DNA of 64,000 nucleotides from contig NZ_JAHA01000019.1 in the NCBI RefSeq assembly GCF_000526935.1, forward strand, positions 62,001 to 126,000. Reading direction: 5' to 3'. Shown here piece by piece: positions 26,312 through 35,021 of this stretch; within the stretch, counting starts at the first letter, position 1, and the number at the start of each line of letters is the position of its first letter. The translations under genes were made by a program, and so were the position numbers. The DNA is from Butyrivibrio sp. FCS014 (lineage in GTDB: Bacteria; Bacillota; Clostridia; Lachnospirales; Lachnospiraceae). A model generated the notes under the pieces. The model was not told where the DNA came from. It worked only from the letters and a program-made list of their open reading frames with translations, and did not search any database.

Positions 26312-26328
26312 CAAAAATTAAAATTATA

Positions 26329-27552
26329 TTAATTAAGCAACCCTTCCATTACATGAATTATAATCCTGCGATTCTCCACATCTATCTGCTTGATGCACTC
26401 CTTTATCGCAGGTATGTAAACTTTCTCCTCCGAGTCCTTGAGAGTCATCTCATAGACATCGTTTGCGCCTGTCTGAAGGATCTCCGTAAGAGTTCCCAGC
26501 TCTTTTTCCTCTTCATCCACGATGGTCATGCCGATAAGATCCGCGCAGTAATACTCCCCGGGCGCAAGCTTGATGGCGTCTTTTCTGTCGATGGTAAGCT
26601 CGCACCCCTTGAACTTCTCAACATCGTTGATGTTGTCGAACTGCTTGAACTTAACAATGACAAATTTCTTGAAAAATCTTGCACTCGCAATATCAAGGTC
26701 AATCTCCTCGCCTCTCTGGGTGTGAAGCCTTACCTTCTTAAGTTTCTTAAATCTTGCTGGATCTTCAGTTGTGGGGAAAACATTTACCTCTCCCTGAAGT
26801 CCGTGAGTTGATGCTATAACGCCTACCTGAAATCTCTCTGTTTTCATATATTCCATGTATAGATCAGGTCTCCTCTCTTTTGTACGAAGCACACACTGTT
26901 TGTGCCTCCACTCATCAACCTTTTTGTGATCACCCGACAAAAGGATTGCCGGAACTTTCATACCCATCCACTCCTCAGGCCTTGAATACTGCGGGTATTC
27001 AAGAAGATTCCCCGAAAAGCTCTCGGTCTGGGCGGACTCATCATTATTCAGAACTCCCGGAACCAGCCTTGAAATGGCATCTATCATCACCATCGCCGGA
27101 AGCTCGCCTCCTGTAAGGACATAGTCCCCTATTGAGACATAATCCGTAACTATTTCCTGAAGAACACGCTCGTCGACGCCCTCATAGTGTCCGCACAAAA
27201 ACACCAGGTCCTCTTCCGCAGCCATGTCCGCAGCCATCTTCTGGTTAAAGACAGCTCCCTGAGGGGTCACATAGACAACCCTTAGTTTCCTGTCCTTGTC
27301 AAAAGAGCCATCACCTATCCGGTCCTTTATGGAAAGGTAACAGTCATAAATAGGCTGAGCCTGCATCAGCATGCCTGCCCCGCCCCCGTATGTATAATCA
27401 TCCACCTTGCGGTGCTTAATGTCGTTTGAAAAATCCCTGATGTTTACAGCCTCAAAATCTATAAGGCCTTTGTCCCTGGCTCTGCCCAGAATGCTTGTAT
27501 CAAGCCCCTGTTCCACCATCTCAGGGAAAAGAGTCATAATATGAAATCTCAT
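26329..27552 (-). CDS. trmD: TrmD-RimM fusion: tRNA (m1G37) methyltransferase joined to 16S rRNA processing protein
   Basis: About 407 residues holding two complete proteins in one frame. Residues 1-235 are TrmD, the AdoMet enzyme that methylates G37 of tRNA: MRFHIMTLFPEM, YGGGAGMLMQ, FLCGHYEGVDERV, SIGDYVLTGGELPA with the knot, and RRPDLYMEYM at the end. Residues 236-407 are RimM, which helps mature the 30S head: RFQVGVIASTHGLQGEV, FPTTEDP, the PRC-barrel GEYYCADLIGM, and VYIPAIKECI. No stop or linker lies between them. In most bacteria these are two genes in the order rimM-trmD; here the order is reversed. ATG at 27552 is chosen; a TTG at 27579 falls inside a hairpin. AGGAG lies 13 nt before an internal ATG at 26856, so separate RimM cannot be excluded. 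Confidence 0.93.
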   Translation of the reverse strand: MRFHIMTLFPEMVEQGLDTSILGRARDKGLIDFEAVNIRDFSNDIKHRKVDDYTYGGGAGMLMQAQPIYDCYLSIKDRIGDGSFDKDRKLRVVYVTPQGAVFNQKMAADMAAEEDLVFLCGHYEGVDERVLQEIVTDYVSIGDYVLTGGELPAMVMIDAISRLVPGVLNNDESAQTESFSGNLLEYPQYSRPEEWMGMKVPAILLSGDHKKVDEWRHKQCVLRTKERRPDLYMEYMKTERFQVGVIASTHGLQGEVNVFPTTEDPARFKKLKKVRLHTQRGEEIDLDIASARFFKKFVIVKFKQFDNINDVEKFKGCELTIDRKDAIKLAPGEYYCADLIGMTIVDEEEKELGTLTEILQTGANDVYEMTLKDSEEKVYIPAIKECIKQIDVENRRIIIHVMEGLLN

Positions 27553-27567
27553 AGTTTTCGTGTAATA

Positions 27568-27598
27568 ATGCCGCCCCAAAGAACCTTTGAGACGGCAT
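27568..27598 (-). promoter_or_regulatory. Long hairpin between khpA and trmD-rimM
   Basis: On the minus strand a 14-bp stem with two G-U pairs (27585-27598 with 27568-27581) closes on a GTT triloop. No T tract follows, so it is not an ordinary terminator. It fills nearly the whole gap before trmD and could act in mRNA processing or in tuning TrmD translation relative to S16. Confidence 0.6.
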
Positions 27599-27604
27599 AT
27601 AAGT

Positions 27605-27832
27605 TTAGATTATCTCTACATCCACCTTGAGGTCATCTCTGGTTGATGCTGCCTTAACAACGGCACGGATTGCCTTAGCAATGCGGCCCTGTTTTCCAAT
27701 TACTTTGCCCATGTCTGAAGGTGCTACATGAAGCTCAATCATTATATTGCGTCCGTCTTTCTTCTCGGTAACAACAACTTCATCCGGATTATCGACAAGC
27801 GCCTTTGCGATAACTTCAACCAATTCTTTCAT
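27605..27832 (-). CDS. khpA: KH-domain RNA-binding protein KhpA (YlqC)
   Basis: 75 residues, a single KH domain with the GxxG loop in GKVIGKQGRIAKAIR. KhpA binds RNA, in several Gram-positives as a heterodimer with KhpB, and influences cell size and RNA metabolism. The gene lies between rpsP and trmD, its standard place in Firmicutes. Confidence 0.95.
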   Translation of the reverse strand: MKELVEVIAKALVDNPDEVVVTEKKDGRNIMIELHVAPSDMGKVIGKQGRIAKAIRAVVKAASTRDDLKVDVEII

Positions 27833-27872
27833 TGCTTTACCTCCGGCATTATTATATTGAAATCACAGAAAA

Positions 27873-28118
27873 TTATTTCTGAATGCCGGCCTGTCTGAAC
27901 AGCTTAGCAACTGACTCTGTAGGCTGAGCACCGTTTGAAAGCCACTTCTTTGCAAGCTCCTCGTTAACCTTTACTGTGCTGGGATCTGTGTTGGGATCGT
28001 ATGTTCCGATCTCCTCGATGAACTTACCCTGTACAGGGAACTTTGAATCAGAAACGATGATTCTGTAGAAAGGAACCTTCTTCTTACCAATTCTCTTTAA
28101 TCTGATCTTTACTGCCAT
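27873..28118 (-). CDS. rpsP: 30S ribosomal protein S16
   Basis: 81 residues matching S16 ([47 protein letters not shown]). It binds 16S rRNA early in 30S assembly. ATG at 28118 with GGAGG 8 nt upstream was preferred over a start five codons earlier. It lies 82 bases past ffh, with no terminator seen between. Confidence 0.97.
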   Translation of the reverse strand: MAVKIRLKRIGKKKVPFYRIIVSDSKFPVQGKFIEEIGTYDPNTDPSTVKVNEELAKKWLSNGAQPTESVAKLFRQAGIQK

Positions 28119-28200
28119 TTTAATTTCCTCCATTTTTAATTATAAGATAGATTGATTGTTTTATATGTATCTAACAGCATTTGCTGGAGACATATCTGAT

Positions 28201-29565
28201 TTAGAAAAACTTGTTGCCGCCGAAGCCGCCGAATTTACCAAAGCCGCCTCGTTTGCCCATGAGTCCGGGCATCTGCTTCATCATCTTCTGGGCCTGGTCA
28301 AACTGCTTGATGAAACGGTTTACGGCTGCAATGTCATTGCCTGAGCCCTTGGCAATCCTGAACTTCCTCTGGGGAGACATGAGCTTGGGGTTCTTGCGCT
28401 CCTCGGGAGTCATGGAAAGCACGATGGCTTCAAGTCTTGCCAGCTGCTTCTCATCAGGAAGCTGATCATCACTGATCTTGGCTCCCATACCGGGAAGCAT
28501 TCCCATGATGGCACCAAGGCCGCCCATGTTTCTCATCTGTTTCATACTCTCAAGGTACATTTCGAAATCGAGCTTGCCCTTCTTCATCTTCTGGGCCATC
28601 TCTTTTTCTTTCTCGGCGTCCATCTCGGCATTGGCTTCAACTGCCTTGTCGATAAGACTTAAGACATCGCCCATACCAAGGATACGGCTTGCCATTCTGT
28701 CGGGATAGAACTGCTCGAGATCTGAGAGCTTCTCACCCATACCTACGTAGAGGATAGGCTTGCCTGTAACAGCCTTTGTGGAAAGCGCTGCACCGCCTCT
28801 TGAATCACCATCCATCTTGGAGAGGATGATACCGTCGATGCCGACCTTCTCATTGAACTCGGAAGCTACATTAACCGCTTCCTGACCAGTCATGGCGTCG
28901 ACAACCAGAAGTGTCTGGTGTACCGTAACTGCCTTCTTGATATCGATAAGCTCGTTCATCATGGCTTCATCGATCTGCAAACGACCGGCTGTATCTATGA
29001 TAACTACGTTGTTGCCTTTCTTTTTGGCTTCCTCAAGGGAGGCCTTTGCGATCTCAACAGGACTTACATCAGTTCCCAGGGAAAAGAAATCCACGCCCTG
29101 CTTCTGCGCATTGATCTGCAGCTGGTCAACAGCGGCAGGTCTGTATATATCACCGGCTACCAGCATGGGCTTTCTGCCCTTCATCTTGATCTTGCCGGCA
29201 ATCTTGGCTGCTGTGGTTGTCTTACCTGCACCCTGAAGACCGCACATCATGATGACTGTGATCTCATTAATGGGCTGGAACTTGATCTCCGTGGTATCGG
29301 AGCCCATAAGGGCGGTCATCTCTTCATTAACTATCTTGATGACCATCTGTCCGGGATTGAGTCCCTTTAAGACATCCTCACCAACAGCTCTCTCCTGTAC
29401 GGAGTTTACGAACTGCTTCACAACCTTAAAACTTACGTCCGCTTCAAGAAGAGCCATCTTGACTTCCTTGAGGGCAGTCTTTACATCCTCTTCTGTAAGA
29501 AGACCTTTGCTGCGAAGACCTTTAAATACATTTTGCAGTTTATCTGTAAGACTTTCAAAAGCCAT
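28201..29565 (-). CDS. ffh: Signal recognition particle protein Ffh
   Basis: 454 residues: an N-domain helical bundle, a G-domain (GLQGAGKTTTAAKIA, DTAGRL, SKMDGDSRGGAAL) and a Met-rich M-domain ending in a Gly/Phe/Lys tail (GGFGKFGGFGGNKFF). It binds SRP RNA and signal sequences and delivers nascent membrane proteins to FtsY, encoded at 34026. The start shares one base with the ylxM stop. Confidence 0.97.
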   Translation of the reverse strand: MAFESLTDKLQNVFKGLRSKGLLTEEDVKTALKEVKMALLEADVSFKVVKQFVNSVQERAVGEDVLKGLNPGQMVIKIVNEEMTALMGSDTTEIKFQPINEITVIMMCGLQGAGKTTTAAKIAGKIKMKGRKPMLVAGDIYRPAAVDQLQINAQKQGVDFFSLGTDVSPVEIAKASLEEAKKKGNNVVIIDTAGRLQIDEAMMNELIDIKKAVTVHQTLLVVDAMTGQEAVNVASEFNEKVGIDGIILSKMDGDSRGGAALSTKAVTGKPILYVGMGEKLSDLEQFYPDRMASRILGMGDVLSLIDKAVEANAEMDAEKEKEMAQKMKKGKLDFEMYLESMKQMRNMGGLGAIMGMLPGMGAKISDDQLPDEKQLARLEAIVLSMTPEERKNPKLMSPQRKFRIAKGSGNDIAAVNRFIKQFDQAQKMMKQMPGLMGKRGGFGKFGGFGGNKFF

Positions 29566-29903
29566 TAACCAAGCTCCTCTATTATCTTCAAGGCTATTTC
29601 ACGAACATCTGTCGCAAGATCATCGCTGTTCCCGTTTTCGGAAACCTTAAGGAGCTGATCTGCGTTATTCTTGATAGCTTCAAATCTTCGTATCATATGA
29701 AGCTTGTTCTCATAGCCCCAAAGGGTGTTGGTGCATCTCTTTATAAGATCATGGACACCCTGCTTACTGATGCCATGTTCCTCTGCAATCTCAGTAAGGG
29801 ACATATCATTATAAACAGCAGCTTCATAGATCTGTCTCTGATGATCTGTAAGAAGCTCACCGTAAAAGTCATATAACAAACCCTGTTCTACGATCTTCTC
29901 CAT
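29565..29903 (-). CDS. ylxM: YlxM family SRP-associated DNA-binding-like protein
   Basis: 112 residues with a sigma-70 region 4-like helix-turn-helix (MSLTEIAEEHGISKQGVHDLIKR) in the standard position before ffh. The family is regarded as a possible regulator or accessory of the SRP pathway. Its function is not settled. It is first in the ylxM-ffh-rpsP-khpA-trmD unit, with AGGTGAGG before the ATG and a near-consensus promoter at 29933-29961. Confidence 0.93.
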   Translation of the reverse strand: MEKIVEQGLLYDFYGELLTDHQRQIYEAAVYNDMSLTEIAEEHGISKQGVHDLIKRCTNTLWGYENKLHMIRRFEAIKNNADQLLKVSENGNSDDLATDVREIALKIIEELG

Positions 29904-29932
29904 AGTACCTCACCTTTTAATGCACAATGGCT

Positions 29933-29961
29933 ATAATAGACTAAAAAAATATAAGTGTCAA
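29933..29961 (-). promoter_or_regulatory. Promoter of the ylxM-ffh-rpsP operon, inside the upstream terminator
   Basis: On the minus strand a perfect TTGACA (29956-29961), a 17-bp spacer and TATTAT (29933-29938). The -35 box is the 3' arm of the preceding terminator hairpin and the spacer contains its T tract. Confidence 0.82.
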
Positions 29962-29980
29962 GTATTTTTTCTTGACACTT
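29943..29980 (-). terminator. Terminator after the AraC gene at the end of the rnc-smc chain
   Basis: On the minus strand AAGTGTCAAG (29971-29980) and CTTGACACTT (29953-29962) form a perfect 10-bp stem with an 8-nt loop, followed by AT and seven T. Confidence 0.82.
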
Positions 29981-29990
29981 AAAAGTCTGC

Positions 29991-30836
29991 TTAAACTCTT
30001 ATATCCGAGGGCAAAATCCCCAGCTGGTTCTTAAATGCCCTGCTGAAGGATGAATAGTCCTTAAAACCGCAGTCAAGGCAGGCCGCAGTGGCTGCCGTTC
30101 CCGACATTATAAGGTTTCTTGCCAGGATAACCCTCTTCTCGGTAATATACTGATGTATGGAATAGCCGGTCTCCGACTTGAATATCCTCATCATATGATA
30201 CTTGCTCATAAAGAAGTGATCCGCCAGGGAATCAATGGAAAGGTCACCGGTGAGGTTTTCGGTGATGTACTCTATAAGCTCTATAACCTTCCTGTTGTAT
30301 CTGGCTTCCGGTTTAAATCCCATGTCCTCACTGACACAGGCTTTATTAAACTCTATAAGAGCCCTGAGCACATCAAGTCTTACAGTCAGCTCTCCTGCGT
30401 ATTCGCTGTCTTTTTTCGCCAGGTCTTTTTCCAGGATCTCTAAAAGCTCATATATGGAGGCGCTGACATTGCCGGGAAATCTTACCACATAGCTCTTAAG
30501 CTGCCTTGCTTTTTCAAAGGCATCAAGAAGGCCGTACTTCTCAAGGAACTCGTTCTTGAGGTAAAGGATGACCCTGTCGTAGTCTCCTTTGCCCCGGCTT
30601 TTTCCGCTCTCCGGCTTATGGATAAAAAACCTGTTAACAAGCACAAAATCGAAGGGCATAAGCTGGTACTCAAGCCCTTCGATATAGTATTTAACGTCTC
30701 CGCTGAGAATAAGGATCAGTTTATGAAAATCATGGTAGTGAAACGGAACATCCAGACTTTCCCCGCTTCTTATGTGAAAGAAGTGAAAATCCTCATCCAG
30801 ATAGCCCTTCTGTTCATAATCTTCCAAATTGCTCAT
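29991..30836 (-). CDS. AraC family transcriptional regulator
   Basis: 281 residues. An N-terminal cupin-like sensing domain (about 1-150, FHYHDFHKLILILSGDVKYY) precedes two C-terminal helix-turn-helix motifs (SIDSLADHFFMSKYHMMRIF, YITEKRVILARNLIMSGTAA, CGFKDYSSFSRAFKNQLGI). Such proteins usually control sugar or cell-envelope genes. It starts one base past the GH25 stop and is last in a seven-gene run. Its target is unknown. Confidence 0.92.
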   Translation of the reverse strand: MSNLEDYEQKGYLDEDFHFFHIRSGESLDVPFHYHDFHKLILILSGDVKYYIEGLEYQLMPFDFVLVNRFFIHKPESGKSRGKGDYDRVILYLKNEFLEKYGLLDAFEKARQLKSYVVRFPGNVSASIYELLEILEKDLAKKDSEYAGELTVRLDVLRALIEFNKACVSEDMGFKPEARYNRKVIELIEYITENLTGDLSIDSLADHFFMSKYHMMRIFKSETGYSIHQYITEKRVILARNLIMSGTAATAACLDCGFKDYSSFSRAFKNQLGILPSDIRV

Positions 30837-30837
30837 A

Positions 30838-31923
30838 TCAATAGTCCGTTATGCAGATATTAAGGTCCACATCTCCGTCAATTCCGTCAACTCTTCCGCT
30901 CTTGCTGTACTGCCAGATATCAAAGTGATAAGGATAGTACAAAGGAAGTCCGTAGTAAGCAACCCATATGTCGTAATCATCCACGTCCGCAGCGTCCATA
31001 AGAAGTGTGTAGGAAGTTACGTTGCCGTAGATCATGGGGGTGTAGCCGGCTTTTTTCACTGCTTCACAGAATACCTTTACCACAGCCTCGTACTCGTCGG
31101 TGGTTAGATTTGCTGTTCTTGCCTTGTCCGACTCGGCGTATTCCACGTCGATGACTACAGGGTAAGTGATCTTGTAGGGTTCAATAAGATCAAGGATCAT
31201 CTGAACCTCTTCCCTGGCCTCATCTTCGTTGATGGCCTGGGAATAGAAGTAAACTCCCACATCAATGCCGTTCTCTGTAGCGCCTTCTACATTATCGGTA
31301 AAGTAGTCGTCCTGAAGGAGCTTGCCCTCGGTAGTGCCGCGGAATCCCGCTCTTACCATGGCAAAATCAATACCGGCATCCGCAACCTGCTTCCAGTCAA
31401 TCTCTCCCTGGAATCTGGAAACGTCCACACCGATCTTGGACTCCACTGTAGAATCATCGCCGACGTAGGTCAGATACCCGTCATCGCCGTAGTCAAAGTC
31501 CTCAGCTGCAAAGCCGTGGTGCTCGATGGCATCCGTAATGGGGAAGAAATAATATCTGCCCTGATTGGCCACAACTATCTGGTCCGGGAAAAGAGATCTG
31601 ATGGCTGAGGTGGTTCCCTCGCCGTTTTCAAGCTTCTCCTGGATCATCTGTCTGATGGAATTTCTGGTCTTCTCCTCCGCTTCCTTGGAGGCCTCTTCCA
31701 CAAGCTTCTGTGCCTCATAGGAGGTATAGTAGCCTTCCGAGTTGATAGCCTCAAGTTCGCTCCTTACAGCATCCTCCTGCCTTTGAAGCGTAGCGTTCCT
31801 GATAAGAAGTACCACGCTGAAGGAAAGAGCCATAAGTGCAACCAGGCTTAAGAATATTATGGATATGATATTTTGTGTATTTCGCACACCCCTGCGCTGT
31901 CTGTAATCCCCGTTATTACTCAT
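30838..31923 (-). CDS. Membrane-anchored GH25 muramidase
   Basis: 361 residues. A short cytoplasmic N-terminus and one membrane helix (about 19-42) lead to a coiled-coil-like stalk (about 45-110) and a GH25 lysozyme domain outside. The domain shows GVDVSRFQGEIDWKQV, the Asp-x-Glu of VVIDVEYAE, and the terminal IWQYSKSGRVDGIDGDVDLN typical of the family. It would cleave the N-acetylmuramic acid-N-acetylglucosamine bond of peptidoglycan. It lies between yitT and araC with gaps of 5 and 1 bases. Confidence 0.93.
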   Translation of the reverse strand: MSNNGDYRQRRGVRNTQNIISIIFLSLVALMALSFSVVLLIRNATLQRQEDAVRSELEAINSEGYYTSYEAQKLVEEASKEAEEKTRNSIRQMIQEKLENGEGTTSAIRSLFPDQIVVANQGRYYFFPITDAIEHHGFAAEDFDYGDDGYLTYVGDDSTVESKIGVDVSRFQGEIDWKQVADAGIDFAMVRAGFRGTTEGKLLQDDYFTDNVEGATENGIDVGVYFYSQAINEDEAREEVQMILDLIEPYKITYPVVIDVEYAESDKARTANLTTDEYEAVVKVFCEAVKKAGYTPMIYGNVTSYTLLMDAADVDDYDIWVAYYGLPLYYPYHFDIWQYSKSGRVDGIDGDVDLNICITDY

Positions 31924-31928
31924 AATAT

Positions 31929-32807
31929 TTACATTCTCTCGTCGAAATAGCTCTTGTATCCCTCGCCGAAGATCTCGCTGGCGCTGGAAATGATCATAAA
32001 TGCATTGGGATCCTCTTCCCTTACAATGTCCTCTGCCATGGGAGAAAGTCTCTTTTTAACCGCACACATGATGACCTTCTTCTTCTCTCCGCTGTATGCG
32101 CCCTGGCCAAATACGTGGGTTGCTCCGATATCCAGTTCATCAAGAAGCCTTGCTGTGATGATATCCGGTCTGTCAGATATGATATAGATGAGCTTTGCTC
32201 CGTCCTTACCATAAAGTACGTAGTCAACAACCGCACTCACAACCATTACAGCCAGGAAGGAATACAGCGCTGCCGCAAGATCATGGAAAACGACAGCGGC
32301 AATGCACAGCACCACCATATCCGTAAGGATATAGAGAACACCCACCTTGAGGTGAGGATAACGCAGTCTCAGTAACTTAATTATAACATCTGTACCGCCG
32401 CTGGTGGCATGACATTTAAAGATAAGTCCAATTGCCACGGCAGTCATGGCCGATCCGAAGGTCACTGCCAGAATCATGTCATGAATAACATACTGTCCGA
32501 AGAACTTGGTGCAAAGATCGGTAAATACCGAGATCATAGCTGTGGCGTAGATCGTTGAAATGGTAAATCTTATTCCGAATTTCCAGATGGCTATGATAAG
32601 TATCGGGATATTTAGAAGCAAAAACCACATACCGGTTCCGATTCCCACAAGTCTGTTCAGTACAATGGCAAGACCTGTCATGCCTCCGGGAGCCAGGTTA
32701 TTGGGATCCACCAGAAGGCTGGTGCCAACGCCGTAGATCAGCGCCGCAAAGGTTATGATCAGGTACTCTTGTACTCTCTTCTTGGGAGAAATCTTTTTTG
32801 AATTCAT
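31929..32807 (-). CDS. YitT family membrane protein
   Basis: 292 residues: five or six membrane helices in the first 200 residues (DUF161, containing LLVDPNNLAPGGMTGLAI and CHATSGGTDVI), followed by a soluble DUF2179 domain. The family is broadly distributed in Firmicutes and its transported substrate is not established. It begins two bases after ilvA. Confidence 0.9.
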   Translation of the reverse strand: MNSKKISPKKRVQEYLIITFAALIYGVGTSLLVDPNNLAPGGMTGLAIVLNRLVGIGTGMWFLLLNIPILIIAIWKFGIRFTISTIYATAMISVFTDLCTKFFGQYVIHDMILAVTFGSAMTAVAIGLIFKCHATSGGTDVIIKLLRLRYPHLKVGVLYILTDMVVLCIAAVVFHDLAAALYSFLAVMVVSAVVDYVLYGKDGAKLIYIISDRPDIITARLLDELDIGATHVFGQGAYSGEKKKVIMCAVKKRLSPMAEDIVREEDPNAFMIISSASEIFGEGYKSYFDERM

Positions 32808-32809
32808 AT

Positions 32810-34033
32810 TTAAATATTTGTCCTTACTATTCTTGGCTTATAGCCGTTTTCATTAAGAGCATTCATGATCTGCTCTTTGTGCTCTGTGCCGAAGGCCTCG
32901 AGAGTGATACGAAGCTCCACTGCGGCATTTCTGTTAATTGATACAAACTGGTTGTGCTCAAGCTTGATAACATTACCTTTAACCTCGGCAATGATGCCTG
33001 ATACTCTTGAAAGCTCTCCGGGCTTGTCGGGCAAAAGAACCGACACGGTAAATATCCTGTCTCTCATGATGAGACCCTGCTGAACAACGGAGGACATAGT
33101 GATGATATCCATGTTTCCACCGGAAAGTACGCAGGCAATCTTCTTGTCTTTGCAGTCAAGCTGCTTAAGGGCAGCTACAGACAGAAGTCCGGAATTCTCA
33201 ACAACCATCTTGTGGTTCTCAACCATATCGAGGAAGGAAACAACAAGATCCTCATCGGGAACTGTGATGATGTCGTCAAGATTCTTCTGAAGATAGGGGA
33301 AGATATGCTCTCCCGGTGTCTTAACAGCTGTACCGTCAGCAATGGTATTTACTGAAGGAAGGGTAACAACATGACCTGCCTTGAAGGATTCCTGCATGCA
33401 GTTAGCACCGGCAGGCTCAACGCCTATTACCTTGATCTTGGGATTAAGGAGCTTAGCCAGTGTTGATACGCCTGTAGCAAGTCCGCCTCCACCGATGGGA
33501 ACAAGGATAATGTCTACCGTAGGAAGCTCCTTGATGATCTCCATGGCAATTGTGCCCTGTCCTGTTGCAACATCCAGGTCATCGAAGGGATGAACCATGG
33601 TGTAGCCATTCTCCTCGGCCAGTTCCTGAGCCTTTCCGTAGGCTTCGTCATATACATTTCCGTAAAGGACCACTTCGGCTCCCATGGCCTTGGTCCTGTT
33701 TACTTTCAAAAGAGGTGTTGAAGTGGGCATACAGATTGTAGCCTTCACTCCGTACTGCTGGGCAGCATAGGCAACGCCCTGAGCGTGGTTACCCGCTGAT
33801 GCGGTGATGAGTCCTTTCTTGCGCTCCTCATCGGTAAGGGTGGTGATCTTGTAGTAAGCACCTCTTACCTTGTAAGCACCGGTTCTCTGAAGGTTCTCGG
33901 GCTTTAAGTATACCTTGTTGCCGGTCTGCTGGCTCCAGTAATCACTGTAGATCAGCTTGGTATCAAGGGTTACCTTCTTAACGTCCTCGTAAGCCTCCTC
34001 AAATTTCTCAAGGGTCATCTTCTCATCAGCCAT
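32810..34033 (-). CDS. ilvA: Threonine ammonia-lyase with ACT domain
   Basis: About 407 residues. The PLP-binding fold has the Schiff-base Lys in RTGAYKVRGAYYK, the phosphate-binding SAGNHAQGVAY and glycine loop GGGGLATG, and a single C-terminal ACT domain (VLLPDKPGELSRVSGIIAEV). It deaminates threonine to 2-oxobutyrate. The length matches the one-ACT class. ATG at 34033 with GAGG 9 nt upstream overlaps the ftsY end by 8 bp; a start 90 nt earlier lies inside ftsY. An ilvE gene is at 44998 in a different unit. Confidence 0.93.
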   Translation of the reverse strand: MADEKMTLEKFEEAYEDVKKVTLDTKLIYSDYWSQQTGNKVYLKPENLQRTGAYKVRGAYYKITTLTDEERKKGLITASAGNHAQGVAYAAQQYGVKATICMPTSTPLLKVNRTKAMGAEVVLYGNVYDEAYGKAQELAEENGYTMVHPFDDLDVATGQGTIAMEIIKELPTVDIILVPIGGGGLATGVSTLAKLLNPKIKVIGVEPAGANCMQESFKAGHVVTLPSVNTIADGTAVKTPGEHIFPYLQKNLDDIITVPDEDLVVSFLDMVENHKMVVENSGLLSVAALKQLDCKDKKIACVLSGGNMDIITMSSVVQQGLIMRDRIFTVSVLLPDKPGELSRVSGIIAEVKGNVIKLEHNQFVSINRNAAVELRITLEAFGTEHKEQIMNALNENGYKPRIVRTNI

Positions 34034-35021
34034 TGTTATTGTCCTCTTCTTCCATAGATTCTTCTGAAACTTCTGATTCTTCGGGCTCTTCGTCCCTTTC
34101 AAGCTCTCTGTCAAATAGAGCATCTACAAACTCATCCGAATTGAAACGCTCAAGGTCGTCTATTCCCTCGCCAACTCCTATGTATTTAACAGGAATATTG
34201 AGCTCGGAAACGATTGCTACCGCAATGCCTCCCTTGGCTGTTCCATCAAGTTTGGTCAGAACTATGCCGGTGAGATTAGCTGCCTCACCGAACTCCCTGG
34301 CCTGATTTATGGCATTCTGGCCTGTGGTTCCGTCAAGAACAATGAAGTTCTCCCTGCAGATGCCGGACAATTCCTTGTCGATTATCCTGTTCATCTTGGC
34401 CAGCTCTTCCATCAGATTCTTCTTATTGTGAAGTCTTCCCGCAGTATCAACGATGAGAATATCGCAGTCCCTTGCCTTGAAGGCACCAACGGCATCGTAG
34501 ATGACGCTGGCGGGATCTGCTCCTTCTCTTCCTGCTATAAGAGGACACTCCGCTCTGTCAGCCCACTCTTTGAGCTGCTCAGTAGCTGCTGCTCTGTAGG
34601 TATCCGCGGCTGCAATGATGACTTTTTTGCCCCGGTTCTTGAAAATAGCTGCAAGCTTGCCGACAGACGTGGTCTTACCAACGCCGTTTACACCGATCAC
34701 GAAGATAACAGTCTTCTGCTCCTCAAAATCGTAGGCGTGCTCATCGGTCTTCATCTGCTCCCGGATATTATCAAGAAGCAGCTGCTTGCACTGGGCAGGG
34801 TCATGAATCCTTTGTGCCTTTACCTGCTCCCGCAGCTGATCCATGATGCGGCTTGTGGCATTAACGCCGATGTCGCCCATGATCAGTGTCTCTTCAAGCT
34901 CCTCGTAAAAATCATCATCAATGCTTGAATAGCCTCTGAATACGTTATCGATTCCCTTGACAATATTGTCTCTGGTCTTTGAAAGTCCCTGAGACAGTTT
35001 TGCAAAAAAGCCATTTGCCAT
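34026..35021 (-). CDS. ftsY: SRP receptor FtsY
   Basis: 331 residues. A short N-terminal helical domain precedes the NG GTPase: GVNGVGKTTSVGKLA, DTYRAAATEQL, DTAGRLHNK, TKLDGTAKGG and KYIGVGEGIDDL. The long acidic A-domain of enterobacterial FtsY is missing; instead there is a Glu-rich C-terminal tail (about 305-331). It docks Ffh-ribosome complexes at the membrane. The start overlaps the smc stop by one base. Confidence 0.97.
   Translation of the reverse strand: MANGFFAKLSQGLSKTRDNIVKGIDNVFRGYSSIDDDFYEELEETLIMGDIGVNATSRIMDQLREQVKAQRIHDPAQCKQLLLDNIREQMKTDEHAYDFEEQKTVIFVIGVNGVGKTTSVGKLAAIFKNRGKKVIIAAADTYRAAATEQLKEWADRAECPLIAGREGADPASVIYDAVGAFKARDCDILIVDTAGRLHNKKNLMEELAKMNRIIDKELSGICRENFIVLDGTTGQNAINQAREFGEAANLTGIVLTKLDGTAKGGIAVAIVSELNIPVKYIGVGEGIDDLERFNSDEFVDALFDRELERDEEPEESEVSEESMEEEDNNNG

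Noticed and set aside
26312..26328. AT-only hairpin as a terminator of the trmD-rimM operon
   Set aside because: The AATTAA/TTAATT stem has no GC pair and only a short T run; too weak to call.
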